In this document: positions 41,618-50,667 of the stretch, piece by piece | Layout of the letters: the number at the start of each line of letters is the position of its first letter | Numbering within the stretch: the stretch's first letter is position 1 | DNA from: Photobacterium arenosum | Lineage (GTDB): Bacteria; Pseudomonadota; Gammaproteobacteria; Enterobacterales; Vibrionaceae | Length of the DNA stretch: 64,000 nucleotides | Direction of reading: 5' to 3' | Assembly: GCF_014841115.1 (NCBI RefSeq) | Contig: NZ_JACYTP010000016.1 | Span: forward strand, 1-64,000 | The notes under the pieces: generated by a model | Database searches by the model: none | Seen by the model: the letters and a program-made list of their open reading frames with translations, nothing else | What the model was told of the DNA's origin: nothing | Program-made: the position numbers and the translations under genes

Positions 41618-41875
41618 TTAACTGCTTTGCGTGCTGCCGCCTGCCAGACGGTCACACAGACCTTTGGGCACCATGATAAAGGCGTCTTTCTGAGCATCGG
41701 TTTTGGCGGTACCGGCACAGGAGCCGGTTTTGGTGGCGCAGTCATTTTTACCGGCTTTGGCAACGCCGTAGCATTTTTCTTTGGCCTCGGCGGCAATAGC
41801 AGGTGCAGAAAGTGTACCGGCCAGAATTAACAGACCGGAGACGGCGGAGGCTAAGGCTAAGTGGTTCTTGTTCAT
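41618..41875 (-). CDS. DUF2282 precursor peptide (bufferin, BufA type)
   Basis: An 85-residue exported peptide. Signal peptide [18 protein letters not shown] then a small-residue cut region ending AIAA; mature part [20 protein letters not shown] then AGTAKTD and [13 protein letters not shown]. The four cysteines and the surrounding residues are the bufferin-1 pattern, in which the two central cysteines are modified. ATG 41875 is preferred over 41881 because GAGGA is then 6 bases away. First gene of the operon, so precursor, enzyme, partner and membrane protein are in order. Confidence 0.92.
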   Translation of the reverse strand: MNKNHLALASAVSGLLILAGTLSAPAIAAEAKEKCYGVAKAGKNDCATKTGSCAGTAKTDAQKDAFIMVPKGLCDRLAGGSTQSS

Positions 41876-41964
41876 TATCATTCCTCTTTCAGTAAACAGT
41901 GAGATGTTGCGGTGAACGAACGTCCGTCTTGCAGTACCTGGCCACCACTGAGTGGCTCATTTGC

Positions 41965-41991
41965 AGACTAGACCCTCTTATAAAGACTAGA
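41965..41991. promoter_or_regulatory. Direct repeat upstream of the bufferin operon
   Basis: AGACTAGA occurs at 41965-41972 and again at 41984-41991, 19 bases apart start to start, with TTATAA between. It lies about 90 bases upstream of the precursor start. Two-turn spacing suits an activator or repressor dimer; no known box is matched and no good -35/-10 pair was identified. Confidence 0.35.
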
Positions 41992-42111
41992 AAGGCTGGC
42001 GGGCGGATAAATTTCAATCAGGTGTGATTTTTTGCTGAAAAGTGATTGTGGGTCGGTGACGGGGGGCAGAAAGAAGCCGGCGACAGGGCAGGCATTCTCT
42101 GGCTGAGCTGT

Positions 42112-42141
42112 TATAATCACCGCCAGTGTATAAATAACCAG
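42112..42141 (+). promoter_or_regulatory. uvrD promoter with LexA box
   Basis: TATAAT at 42112-42117 with TG one base upstream forms a consensus extended -10. The 16-mer at 42126-42141 (GTGTATAAATAACCAG) fits the SOS box CTGT-N8-ACAG except for two positions and shares the CCAG end of the E. coli uvrD box. It lies over the expected start of transcription. Confidence 0.65.
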
Positions 42142-42151
42142 TAGAAAGGCG

Positions 42152-44323
42152 ATGGACGTTTCACTCTTGTTAGATGGTCTTAATGACAAACAACGCGAAG
42201 CGGTGGCGGCACCGCTGGGGAATCACTTGGTACTGGCCGGCGCCGGCAGTGGTAAAACACGGGTGCTGGTGCACCGGATCGCCTGGTTGCTGCGGGTAGA
42301 AGAAGCCTCGCCTTTCTCACTGATGTCGGTGACATTCACCAACAAAGCTGCGGCAGAGATGCGCGGACGCATCAATGCGCTGATGCAGGGCAACTGCGCC
42401 GGGATGTGGAACGGCACCTTTCACGGCCTGAGCCACCGCATGCTGCGCGCCCATTATCTCGACGCCAAATTGCCGGAAGATTTCAACATCATCGATTCTG
42501 ATGATCAGATGCGCCTGCTGCGCCGCCTGATCAAAGCCCAGAACCTGGATGAAAAGCAGTGGCCGGCCCGTCAGGCGGCCTGGTATATCAACGGCAAGAA
42601 AGATGAGGGGCTGCGCCCGGCGCATGTCGAAACCTTTAATGACCCGGTTGAACAGACCTGGCTGCGGCTCTATACCGCCTATCAGGAAGCCTGCGATCGC
42701 GCCGGTCTGGTCGATTTTGCCGAATTGCTGCTGCGTGCTTTTGAGCTGCTGAAGTACAACAAGCATATCCGCGAGCACTACCAGGCGCGCTTCAAGCACA
42801 TACTGGTGGACGAGTTTCAGGATACCAACAACATCCAGTTTGCCTGGCTGCGCCTGATGGCCGGCCCGGAATGCCATGTGATGATAGTTGGTGACGATGA
42901 CCAGTCTATCTATGGCTGGCGGGGTGCCAAGGTCGAAAATATCCAGCGCTTCCTGCGCGAGTTTGCCAATACTTCCAGTATTTTTCTGGAGCAGAATTAT
43001 CGCTCGACCGGCAACATTCTTCAGGCCGCCAACGCCCTGATTGCCCATAACAATGAACGTATGGGCAAGAATCTGTGGACCGACGGCAGCGAAGGGGAAA
43101 AGATTTCCGTTTACTCGGCCTTTAACGAGCTGGATGAAGCCCGTTTTGTGGTGGGTAAGATTAAAAGCTGGCAGGACAGCGGCGGCGCGCTTAATGACAC
43201 GGCCATGCTGTATCGCAGCAATGCCCAGTCGCGGGTGCTGGAAGAAGCCCTGATCCAGGCCGGTATGCCGTACCGGATTTATGGCGGCATGCGTTTCTTC
43301 GAGCGTCAGGAAATCAAAGATGCGCTGTCGTACCTGCGTCTGATCTCGAACCGCAATGATGACGCCTCGTTTGAGCGGGTGGTCAATACCCCGGCCAGGG
43401 GCTTGGGTGAGCGCACTCTGGATACCATACGCATGGCGGCCCGCGATCGCGGTATCACTATGTGGCGGGCCAGTGTTGAACTGCTGGACGAAAAAGTCCT
43501 GGCAGGGCGCGCGGCCAATTCACTGCGCCGCTTTGTTGAGCTGGTGAATGCGCTGGAAGACGACACCCGCGACTTGCCGCTGTATCAGCAGACCGACGAG
43601 GCTATTCGCGCATCGGGTCTGCGGGCCATGTACGAGCAGGAAAAAGGCGAGAAAGCCCAGGCCAGGATTGAAAACCTGGAAGAGCTGGTGACCGCCACCC
43701 GTCAGTTTGAAGTACCGGAAGAAGCCCAGGAAATGAGCCCGCTGGCAGCCTTTCTGTCGCATGCCGCGCTGGAGGCCGGCGAAGGCCAGGCCGATGAATA
43801 CGATGATGCCGTTCAGCTGATGACCTTGCACAGCGCCAAAGGGCTGGAATTCCCTGTGGTCTTTATGGTGGGAGTCGAAGAAGGCATGTTCCCGAGCTTT
43901 CGCACCTCCGAAGAGCATGGCCGCCTCGAAGAAGAGCGCCGCCTGTGCTATGTGGGTATGACCCGGGCGATGGAAAAGCTGTTTATCACCCATGCCGAAA
44001 TGCGGCGTTTGTACGGCAAAGACAATTTCCATAAAGTGTCGCGTTTTGTCCGGGAAATCCCGGAAGAGTTTATCGAAGAAGTGCGGATGAAAGCGCAGGT
44101 GTCGCGTCCGTCAACGGGCGGCCGTTTCAGCCAGACCCAGGTCAATGATAACTTTAATCAGACCGGTTTTAATCTGGGCCAGCGGGTACAGCATCCCAAA
44201 TTCGGGGAAGGCACCATCATCAATTTTGAAGGCAGCGGCACCCAGAGCCGGGTTCAGGTGGCTTTCAACGGGGAAGGCATCAAGTGGCTGGTGACTCAGT
44301 ACGCCAAGCTGGAAGCGATGTGA
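42152..44323 (+). CDS. uvrD: DNA helicase II UvrD
   Basis: A 723-residue superfamily 1A 3'-5' helicase for nucleotide-excision and mismatch repair. Walker A is LAGAGSGKTRVL (about 28-39), motif II LVDEFQDTN, motif III GDDDQSIYGWRGA, motif IV EQNYRST, motif V TLHSAKGLEF and motif VI EERRLCYVGMTRAM. Length and the C-terminal Tudor-like tail (GQRVQHPKFGEGTII) are typical. It has its own SOS-type promoter and ends at a shared terminator. Confidence 0.98.
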   Translation: MDVSLLLDGLNDKQREAVAAPLGNHLVLAGAGSGKTRVLVHRIAWLLRVEEASPFSLMSVTFTNKAAAEMRGRINALMQGNCAGMWNGTFHGLSHRMLRAHYLDAKLPEDFNIIDSDDQMRLLRRLIKAQNLDEKQWPARQAAWYINGKKDEGLRPAHVETFNDPVEQTWLRLYTAYQEACDRAGLVDFAELLLRAFELLKYNKHIREHYQARFKHILVDEFQDTNNIQFAWLRLMAGPECHVMIVGDDDQSIYGWRGAKVENIQRFLREFANTSSIFLEQNYRSTGNILQAANALIAHNNERMGKNLWTDGSEGEKISVYSAFNELDEARFVVGKIKSWQDSGGALNDTAMLYRSNAQSRVLEEALIQAGMPYRIYGGMRFFERQEIKDALSYLRLISNRNDDASFERVVNTPARGLGERTLDTIRMAARDRGITMWRASVELLDEKVLAGRAANSLRRFVELVNALEDDTRDLPLYQQTDEAIRASGLRAMYEQEKGEKAQARIENLEELVTATRQFEVPEEAQEMSPLAAFLSHAALEAGEGQADEYDDAVQLMTLHSAKGLEFPVVFMVGVEEGMFPSFRTSEEHGRLEEERRLCYVGMTRAMEKLFITHAEMRRLYGKDNFHKVSRFVREIPEEFIEEVRMKAQVSRPSTGGRFSQTQVNDNFNQTGFNLGQRVQHPKFGEGTIINFEGSGTQSRVQVAFNGEGIKWLVTQYAKLEAM

Positions 44324-44346
44324 GTCATTGCTTACTTCGCTAATCA

Positions 44347-44384
44347 AAACGCGCCGTATCCGCCAGGTTACGGCGCGTTTGTTT
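44347..44384. terminator. Bidirectional terminator between uvrD and ggt
   Basis: A perfect 12-bp stem (44347-44358 with 44369-44380), As before and GTTTTG after. The two genes converge on it. Confidence 0.88.
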
Positions 44385-44399
44385 TGAATGTCTTACCAA

Positions 44400-46145
44400 T
44401 TACCGGGCGACCACTTTCCCTTCACGGCGCGGGTCGGCGGCCCCATTGAGCTGACCACGGAACAGGCCGATTGCCTGGACCCCTGAGTTGAGCGGCTTGA
44501 TCTGGACCTCAAACCCCAGTTTTTCCAGCTCCGGCGCCCAGTGCTCAGCACTGGTGCCCTGCTCCAGCTCGAACGGACCGAAGCGATTGTTCATGTTGGG
44601 CAGATCGATCGCTTGCTGCAGGCTCAATCCCCAGTCGAGGTGAGCGATCAGGGTTTTGGCGACATAACCGATGATCTGACTGCCACCTGGCGAGCCTATC
44701 GCCAGCACCGGCTGGTCATCTTTCAGCACTATGGTCGGCGCCATGGATGAACGCGGACGTTTGCCGGGTTCGACCCGGTTGGCAATCGGCATGCCATTGT
44801 CGTGGGTGCTGAATGAGAAGTCGGTCAGCTCATTGTTGAGCAGGAAACCGCGCACCATCAGGCGGGAGCCAAAACCGTTCTCTATGGTGGTGGTCATCGA
44901 CAGCACGTTTCTGTCTTTATCGACAATCACCAGATGGCTGGTGGAAGGCAGTTCAAGCGCATTATCCTGACCGTAATTTACGGCGTGTGACCAGGGCGGC
45001 AGCCCCGCGCTGACTTCTTGCAATGCCTGACTGCTTTTCAGCAGGCCGGCACGCTGGCTGAGGTAATCTTTGTCTAGCAGCCCCGCGGTCGGCATAGGGA
45101 CATAGTCGCTGTCCGCCATATAGCGGCCACGGTCAGCAAACGCCAACCGGGACGCATCGCCGATCAAATGCCAGCTCAGCGCTTTTTGCGGCCCCAGCTC
45201 TTTCATCGGAAAATGGCTCAGCATGCCTAGGATCTGACCCAGTGTCAGCGCCCCGGAACTGGGCGGCCCCATGCCACAAACTTCATACTGGCGATACGGC
45301 GCGCAGACCGCCGGACGTTCTTTGACCTGATAGGTAGCCAGATCCATGGTGTTGAGCACCCCGGGATTACCTTCGGCGCTGCGCACGGTTTTGACTATGT
45401 CTTTGGCAATATCACCGTGATAAAAGGCACTGGCGCCGCGCTCAGCAATTTGCTGCAGGGTATCGGTATAGGCCGGGTTTTTGAGCGTATCCCCGGCTTT
45501 CAGCGGCTGACCGTTGGGGAAAAAGTAGGCTTTGGTGGCTGGCCAGCGCTGCAGGCGTTCGCTGTCTTGCTGAACCAGTTGCGCCAGTCGCGGGCTGACG
45601 GTAAAGCCGTCGCGTGCCAGCGCTATCGCGGGTTCAAACAGATCCTTCCAGGGGAGCTTGCCCAAACGCTGGTGGGTATGCCACATCAGTTTGACTGTGC
45701 CTGGGGTGCCGACAGAGCGACCACCGACCACGGCATCATAGAAAGACAGAGGCGTGCCCTTGTCGTCCTGGAATAATTGCGGCGTGACTTCGGCCGGGGC
45801 CGTTTCACGACCGTCGAAGGTGGTCAGGGCTGCTTCTTTGCTGTCCCAGTACACCAGAAATGCGCCCCCTCCCAAACCGGATGATTGCGGCTCGGTCAGG
45901 CCCAGCACCAGCTGCGCGGCAATCATGGCATCAATGGCATTACCGCCTTTGGCCAGAATGGCGGCCCCGGCATCACTGGCATACGGATTGGCGGTGGCAA
46001 TCATCCACTCTTTGCCTGTGACCTGCGCGTTCCGCTGAAAGCCCGTTGCCCCTTCCGGGGCGATGAGATCTGTGGCTTGTTCGCTGTAGGCCGAGACGGA
46101 GAGCAATGCGCAGGTCAGAGCCAGCGCAAGGGAGATCCTTTTCAT
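44400..46145 (-). CDS. ggt: Gamma-glutamyltransferase Ggt
   Basis: A 581-residue periplasmic N-terminal nucleophile hydrolase that splits glutathione and transfers gamma-glutamyl groups. Signal peptide MKRISLALALTCALLSVSAYS. The self-cleavage/nucleophile Thr is in LPSTSHLVIVD (about residue 400), splitting a large and a small subunit; GSPGGSQI near residue 490 is the oxyanion/substrate segment. Single gene, separated from rarD upstream by a hairpin-bearing spacer. Confidence 0.95.
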   Translation of the reverse strand: MKRISLALALTCALLSVSAYSEQATDLIAPEGATGFQRNAQVTGKEWMIATANPYASDAGAAILAKGGNAIDAMIAAQLVLGLTEPQSSGLGGGAFLVYWDSKEAALTTFDGRETAPAEVTPQLFQDDKGTPLSFYDAVVGGRSVGTPGTVKLMWHTHQRLGKLPWKDLFEPAIALARDGFTVSPRLAQLVQQDSERLQRWPATKAYFFPNGQPLKAGDTLKNPAYTDTLQQIAERGASAFYHGDIAKDIVKTVRSAEGNPGVLNTMDLATYQVKERPAVCAPYRQYEVCGMGPPSSGALTLGQILGMLSHFPMKELGPQKALSWHLIGDASRLAFADRGRYMADSDYVPMPTAGLLDKDYLSQRAGLLKSSQALQEVSAGLPPWSHAVNYGQDNALELPSTSHLVIVDKDRNVLSMTTTIENGFGSRLMVRGFLLNNELTDFSFSTHDNGMPIANRVEPGKRPRSSMAPTIVLKDDQPVLAIGSPGGSQIIGYVAKTLIAHLDWGLSLQQAIDLPNMNNRFGPFELEQGTSAEHWAPELEKLGFEVQIKPLNSGVQAIGLFRGQLNGAADPRREGKVVAR

Positions 46146-46199
46146 GGCTTATCCTTCTGAAAATTGTTTTGAATCAGTCAATAAGATTAGGTGTTTTTA

Positions 46200-46233
46200 A
46201 CACAGATTGCCCGCGAGTGTGAGCAATCTGTGT
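46200..46233. repeat. Perfect inverted repeat upstream of ggt
   Basis: 11-bp arms ACACAGATTGC (46200-46210) and GCAATCTGTGT (46223-46233) around a 12-base loop. There is no T run on either side, so a normal terminator is unlikely; it may be an operator for ggt or a transcript-end hairpin for rarD. Confidence 0.6.
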
Positions 46234-46258
46234 GCTGAGTAGCAAGGGGCGGGCAGTG

Positions 46259-47170
46259 TCAGGCGATTTGGGCTTTCTTGCGGCTCTGGCGGTGTCCCTT
46301 GATGCCATCGTAGCTGAACAACACCAGCGCGACCCAAATGCAGGCAAACGTCAGGCTCTTATCGGCACTGAATTCTTCACCGTACACGGCGACGGCCAGC
46401 AGGAACATCAGGCTGGGACCTATGTACTGGAAAAAGCCCAGCGTCGACAGCTTGAGTTTGGTGGCCGCGCCGGTAAAGCACAGCAAGGGCAAGGTGGTGA
46501 CTATCCCTGCCGCCATCAGCAGTAAGTTAGTGTCTATGCTGTTCAGCGTCCAGTCTGAGGTCGGGCTGCTGGCGAACAGCCACACATAACCCAGTGCCAA
46601 TGGCAGCAGAATACTGGTTTCCATCAACAGGCCGGTCTGGGCATCCAGATTGACTTTTTTACGCAGCAGGCCGTAGACGCCAAAACTGGCGGCCAGTACC
46701 AGCGCGACCCAGGGCAGAGAGCCGAAATGAATTAACTGCACCAGTACGCCGCCAGCGGCCAGTGCCACGGCCAGCCACTGCAGCGGGCGCAGGCGCTCGC
46801 CCAGAAACACCATGCCCAGCAGCACGTTCAGCAGCGGATTGATGAAATAGCCCAGGCTGGCATCCAGCATGTAGTTGCTGTTGACCGCCCAGATAAAGAT
46901 CAGCCAGTTAGCACCTATGATGACAGAGCTGGCCAGCAACATCAGCAGAACTTTAGGCTGTTTGAGTACCTGTCGGACTTTGCCCCAGCCCTTGCCAATA
47001 AAGATTAATCCCGCCAGAAAAAAGAAAGACCAAATAATGCGGTGGCTGAGGATTTCCATCGGACTGACGCTTTGCAGCATCTTAAAATAAATTGGTGCAA
47101 TACCCCACATGGTGTAGGCGGCGATAGCCAGTATGACTCCACGTTGGATCGTTTTTGCTTGCTCGTCCAT
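46259..47170 (-). CDS. rarD: RarD-type EamA transporter
   Basis: A 303-residue, ten-helix inner-membrane permease. The start (RGVILAIAAYTMWGIAPIYFKML) and FFQYIGPSLMFLLAVAVYGE are characteristic of RarD (chloramphenicol-sensitive protein). The substrate is unknown. It is divergent from recQ, upstream of ggt on the same strand. Confidence 0.92.
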   Translation of the reverse strand: MDEQAKTIQRGVILAIAAYTMWGIAPIYFKMLQSVSPMEILSHRIIWSFFFLAGLIFIGKGWGKVRQVLKQPKVLLMLLASSVIIGANWLIFIWAVNSNYMLDASLGYFINPLLNVLLGMVFLGERLRPLQWLAVALAAGGVLVQLIHFGSLPWVALVLAASFGVYGLLRKKVNLDAQTGLLMETSILLPLALGYVWLFASSPTSDWTLNSIDTNLLLMAAGIVTTLPLLCFTGAATKLKLSTLGFFQYIGPSLMFLLAVAVYGEEFSADKSLTFACIWVALVLFSYDGIKGHRQSRKKAQIA

Positions 47171-47369
47171 GCTATTCCAGTACGTTATGGTAAATATTGA
47201 CAGGAAGGTATGGGCATTACGCTAGATATGCCCGAATGGGCAGTATAATGCCAGCCTGTTCAAAATGACCAGCGACTTCTTTTGCTGATCCGGTTGCGGT
47301 GAGGGTGACGCTCCCATCCGGGATCTGAATGGTATAGAATAGCCGGCTGTGTCAATCAAGAGTGAAGTC

Positions 47370-49226
47370 ATGTCCGCCTCAACCCCTGATCTCAGCCGTG
47401 CCGTTTCATCCGCCAACAGTGAGCAGATTCTGCAGCAGGTGTTTGGCTATCAATCTTTCCGGCCCGGCCAGCAGGCGGTTATCGAAGCTGTGGCGTCAGG
47501 CCGTGATTGCCTGGTGATTTTACCGACCGGTGGCGGCAAGTCGCTCTGTTATCAGATTCCCGCTCTCGTACGCGAAGGGCTGACACTGGTCATTTCCCCG
47601 TTGATCTCACTGATGAAAGATCAGGTTGACCAATTGCAAGCCAATGGTGTAGCGGCAGGTTGCCTCAATTCAACCATGCCACCGGAAGCGATACACTCCA
47701 CCTGGCAGGGGATGGCAGACGGAACCTTGAAGCTGGTTTACGTGTCGCCGGAACGAGTGGTGAGCCGGGATTTCATTGACCGGCTCAGTGGTTTGCCGGT
47801 TAGCCTGCTGGCCGTGGATGAAGCGCACTGTGTGTCCCAGTGGGGGCACGATTTTCGGCCTGAGTATGCGTCTTTGGGTATGCTCAAGCAACACTTCCCC
47901 GCCATGCCTGTCATTGCTCTGACCGCCACGGCCGATGACACCACCCGGCAGGACATCATAAGCCGGCTGGCGCTGGATGACCCTTTTACCCACCTGGGCA
48001 GCTTTGACCGCCCCAATATCCGCTATACCCTGCAGGAAAAGTACAAGCCGATGGCGCAACTGGTGCGCTTTTTAGCCAGCGTGCGGGGCCAGAGCGGTAT
48101 TATTTACTGCAACAGCCGCAAAAAAGTGGAGCAGGTGGCGGAGAAGCTCGCTGAGCAGGGGGTACGTGCGGCGGCCTACCATGCCGGGCTGGAACACGAC
48201 GAGCGAATCCGGGTGCAGGAAGGGTTCCAGCGCGATGACATTCAGGTTGTTGCCGCTACTGTGGCCTTCGGTATGGGGATCAACAAACCCAATGTCCGCT
48301 TCGTGGTGCATTTTGATATTCCGCGCAATATCGAATCTTATTACCAGGAAACCGGCCGTGCCGGGCGTGATGGCCTGCCTGCCGAAGCCGTGATGTTTTA
48401 CGATCCGGCGGATCTGGCCTGGTTGCGCCGCTGTCTGGATGAGAAAGAGGAAGGCCCGCAAAAGCAGGTCGAAAGCCATAAGCTCAATGCCATGGGGGCG
48501 TTTGCCGAGGCGCAGACCTGTCGCCGCCAGGTGCTGTTGCATTACTTTGGCGAGCACAGTGAACACGCCTGCGGCAACTGCGATATCTGTATTGATCCGC
48601 CTCAGCATTTTGAGGCACTGGAAATGGCGCAGAAGGCGCTGTCCTGTGTCTACCGGGTGAATCAGCGCTTTGGGGTTCACCATGTGGTTGATGTACTGCG
48701 CGGCCTGCAAAACGCCAAAGTCCGGGAGCAGGGGCATGACAAGCTCAGCACCTACGGTATTGGCCGTGAGCACAGCCATGAATTCTGGGTCAGTATTGTG
48801 CGCCAGCTGATCCACCGCGGCTTCCTGACTCAGAACATAGTCAACAGTTCCACCCTGCAGCTGACCGAGAAAGCGCGCTCTGTGCTGCGCGGTGAGATCA
48901 GCCTCCAGCTCGCGGTACCGCGGATTGACAGCAGCTCGCGCGGCAATGCCCGTCAGGACAACCGGCTTAAACGCCAGTACGACAAGAAGCTGTTTTCCAA
49001 ACTGCGGATGGTACGTAAAGCGATTGCCGACGAAGAATCGCTGCCGCCTTATGTGGTGTTCAATGATGCCAGCCTGATGGAAATGGCCGAGCGTTTACCG
49101 ACTTCTGAAGGTGAATTGCTGGCCGTCAACGGTGTGGGTCAGCGGAAGCTGGAAAAATACGGCAAGGTCTTTTTATCGGTGATCGAAGAGCATTTGCTGG
49201 CTGCTGCTGAGTATCAAGTGGGCTGA
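47370..49226 (+). CDS. recQ: ATP-dependent DNA helicase RecQ
   Basis: A 618-residue 3'-5' helicase of the RecF pathway. Walker [18 protein letters not shown] (about 50), DEAH box [17 protein letters not shown] (about 150), motif [12 protein letters not shown], a zinc-binding site (CRRQ ... CGNCDIC, about 390-410), winged helix and a C-terminal HRDC domain ([20 protein letters not shown]). The ATG at 47370 starts [13 protein letters not shown] at 47349 is possible but lacks an SD. Confidence 0.97.
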   Translation: MSASTPDLSRAVSSANSEQILQQVFGYQSFRPGQQAVIEAVASGRDCLVILPTGGGKSLCYQIPALVREGLTLVISPLISLMKDQVDQLQANGVAAGCLNSTMPPEAIHSTWQGMADGTLKLVYVSPERVVSRDFIDRLSGLPVSLLAVDEAHCVSQWGHDFRPEYASLGMLKQHFPAMPVIALTATADDTTRQDIISRLALDDPFTHLGSFDRPNIRYTLQEKYKPMAQLVRFLASVRGQSGIIYCNSRKKVEQVAEKLAEQGVRAAAYHAGLEHDERIRVQEGFQRDDIQVVAATVAFGMGINKPNVRFVVHFDIPRNIESYYQETGRAGRDGLPAEAVMFYDPADLAWLRRCLDEKEEGPQKQVESHKLNAMGAFAEAQTCRRQVLLHYFGEHSEHACGNCDICIDPPQHFEALEMAQKALSCVYRVNQRFGVHHVVDVLRGLQNAKVREQGHDKLSTYGIGREHSHEFWVSIVRQLIHRGFLTQNIVNSSTLQLTEKARSVLRGEISLQLAVPRIDSSSRGNARQDNRLKRQYDKKLFSKLRMVRKAIADEESLPPYVVFNDASLMEMAERLPTSEGELLAVNGVGQRKLEKYGKVFLSVIEEHLLAAAEYQVG

Positions 49227-49234
49227 GCCGGAGG

Positions 49235-49420
49235 CAAAAAAATACCGGACAATCGTCGATTATCCGGCAGAGAGTGTAGCAGAAACAAAATCCAGGATTT
49301 TGTTTACTACAAAACAGCTTGCGTATTGGGGTGAGAATGCAATTCATCACCTCAGTGTTACCCGGCTAGGCCTCCTGGCCGTCAAGGCAACCGGGCGATA
49401 AGACCACGAATCCCTGCTCA
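49235..49420 (-). ncRNA. Candidate structured RNA between recQ and the DUF3630 gene
   Basis: The 284-base spacer is full of stems: a minus-strand terminator (arms 49245-49255 and 49257-49267, one mismatch, then seven Ts on minus), a perfect 11-bp palindrome (49283-49293 and 49295-49305), a GGTGA-GAAT/ATTC-A-TCACC hairpin (49330-49351) and CCCGG/CCGGG (49361-49395) enclosing GGCC/GGCC. The U-run orientation suggests a minus-strand sRNA of up to about 190 nt. No promoter was fixed and no known RNA family was recognised. Confidence 0.4.
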
Positions 49421-49510
49421 TTGCTATGCCTTGCTTATGCTTTGATACGTTAATACACACTTACTTACACCATAACTGCCCGGCAGCGCCGGAGACTGGA
49501 AGGACACCCA

Positions 49511-49828
49511 ATGACTTATCCGACTGATATCCGTTTTGGCGTTCGCGAACTGGACAACGCGCAAGGCTGTTTGCATCTGCAGACCCCGGATTTTGACTAC
49601 GACAGCTTTGCCGATGTCGCGCAGGCACTGATCACTGTGCTGGGGGCGAGCGTGGTAGAAAAAGAGGCCAATGCCGATTTACATATCTGGCTGATCGATT
49701 TTGAAGGCTGCCGGATGATGCTGAAAGGCGAGCATTACAGTTCAGCGATGTGGCTGGAATTACTCAGCCGGGATGACGGCGACACGCTGGCTTTTCTGGC
49801 TGGTTGGCTCAAAAACTTGACTCAGTAA
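49511..49828 (+). CDS. DUF3630 family protein
   Basis: A 105-residue small acidic protein (FGVRELDNAQGCLHLQ, VVEKEANADLHIWLIDFEGC, LKGEHYSSAMWLELLSR). The family is widespread in vibrios and shewanellas next to recQ or yhhQ; its role is not known. No signal peptide or membrane helix. GGAAGGACACCCA precedes the ATG. A PurR-box promoter for yhhQ follows. Confidence 0.8.
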   Translation: MTYPTDIRFGVRELDNAQGCLHLQTPDFDYDSFADVAQALITVLGASVVEKEANADLHIWLIDFEGCRMMLKGEHYSSAMWLELLSRDDGDTLAFLAGWLKNLTQ

Positions 49829-49839
49829 TCAATTTTTAA

Positions 49840-49855
49840 CAGCAAACGTTTGCCA
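49840..49855. promoter_or_regulatory. PurR box upstream of yhhQ
   Basis: The perfect palindrome GCAAACGTTTGC (49842-49853) is the core of the PurR operator ACGCAAACGTTTGCGT. It lies 17 bases upstream of the -35 of a strong promoter for yhhQ, a gene placed in the purine regulon of gammaproteobacteria by earlier comparative work, as far as I recall. Confidence 0.75.
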
Positions 49856-49869
49856 AACCCTGTGGTGTC

Positions 49870-49897
49870 TTGGCAGTCGGATTGGTTACTGTATAAT
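49870..49897 (+). promoter_or_regulatory. Promoter of yhhQ
   Basis: TTGGCA at 49870-49875 and TATAAT at 49892-49897, spaced 16 bases. The leader that follows has a hairpin ACAGCAC/GTGCTGT at about 49912-49938. Confidence 0.75.
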
Positions 49898-49984
49898 CAG
49901 CGCCTTTGGTGACAGCACTGTACATAAAATGTGCTGTTGGTGTGTTTGGGTTCCCTCGCCCCCATTTGACAAAAAGGTCTGTTG

Positions 49985-50662
49985 ATGACGACTTCTCCTT
50001 TCTCGCCGGCCCAGCAGCGTCAGGCTCTGTGGATTCTGGTCTTGTTCCACCTGGTGATCATTGCCTCCAGCAACTATCTGGTTCAGATCCCCTTCACCCT
50101 GTTTGGTGTCCACACCACCTGGGGCGCTTTTACCTTCCCGTTTATTTTTCTGGCCACTGATCTGACGGTACGTATTTACGGCGCCGCCATGGCGCGTAAG
50201 ATCATTACCCGGGTCATGCTGCCGGCTCTGGCGGTGTCTTATCTCCTCTCCGTGGTTTTCTATCAGGGCGCTTTTCAGGGGCTCGCGCCGCTGGGTGAGT
50301 TCAACCTCTTTGTGGCCCGGATCGCGATAGCCAGCTTTATGGCTTATCTGCTGGGGCAGATTCTGGATGTTTCTGTGTTTAATCGCCTGCGCCAGTGCAA
50401 GCAGTGGTGGATAGCGCCAACCTGCTCGACGGTATTCGGTAATGCCCTTGATACTATTGCTTTTTTCGCCATCGCCTTTTATCAGAGCCCGGATGCCTTC
50501 ATGGCCGAACACTGGGTGGAAATTGCCCTGGTGGATTATGGCGTCAAACTGATCATCAGCCTGGGCCTGTTTGTGCCTATGTACGGCGTATTGCTCAATT
50601 ATCTGGTGAAGCGTCTGACTGGTATTCGTTCCCAGCTTGAGCCCTCGCAGGGGCTGTCATAA
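49985..50662 (+). CDS. yhhQ: 7-cyano-7-deazaguanine/queuosine precursor transporter YhhQ
   Basis: A 225-residue inner-membrane protein of the YhhQ/DUF165 (ECF-like) family with about six helices. E. coli YhhQ imports preQ0/preQ1 for queuosine in tRNA. SSNYLVQIP, WGAFTFPFIFLATDLTVRIYG and the SSTVFGNALDTIAFF-type segment (CSTVFGNALDTIAFF here) are characteristic. The ATG at 49985 follows AAAAGG; a TTG precedes it directly. PurR box and promoter upstream, terminator downstream. Confidence 0.95.
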   Translation: MTTSPFSPAQQRQALWILVLFHLVIIASSNYLVQIPFTLFGVHTTWGAFTFPFIFLATDLTVRIYGAAMARKIITRVMLPALAVSYLLSVVFYQGAFQGLAPLGEFNLFVARIAIASFMAYLLGQILDVSVFNRLRQCKQWWIAPTCSTVFGNALDTIAFFAIAFYQSPDAFMAEHWVEIALVDYGVKLIISLGLFVPMYGVLLNYLVKRLTGIRSQLEPSQGLS

Positions 50663-50667
50663 ACTCA

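Noticed and set aside
49126-49350. 74-codon minus-strand frame after recQ
   Set aside because: Overlaps the recQ end and runs through the structured RNA candidate; no SD and atypical composition.
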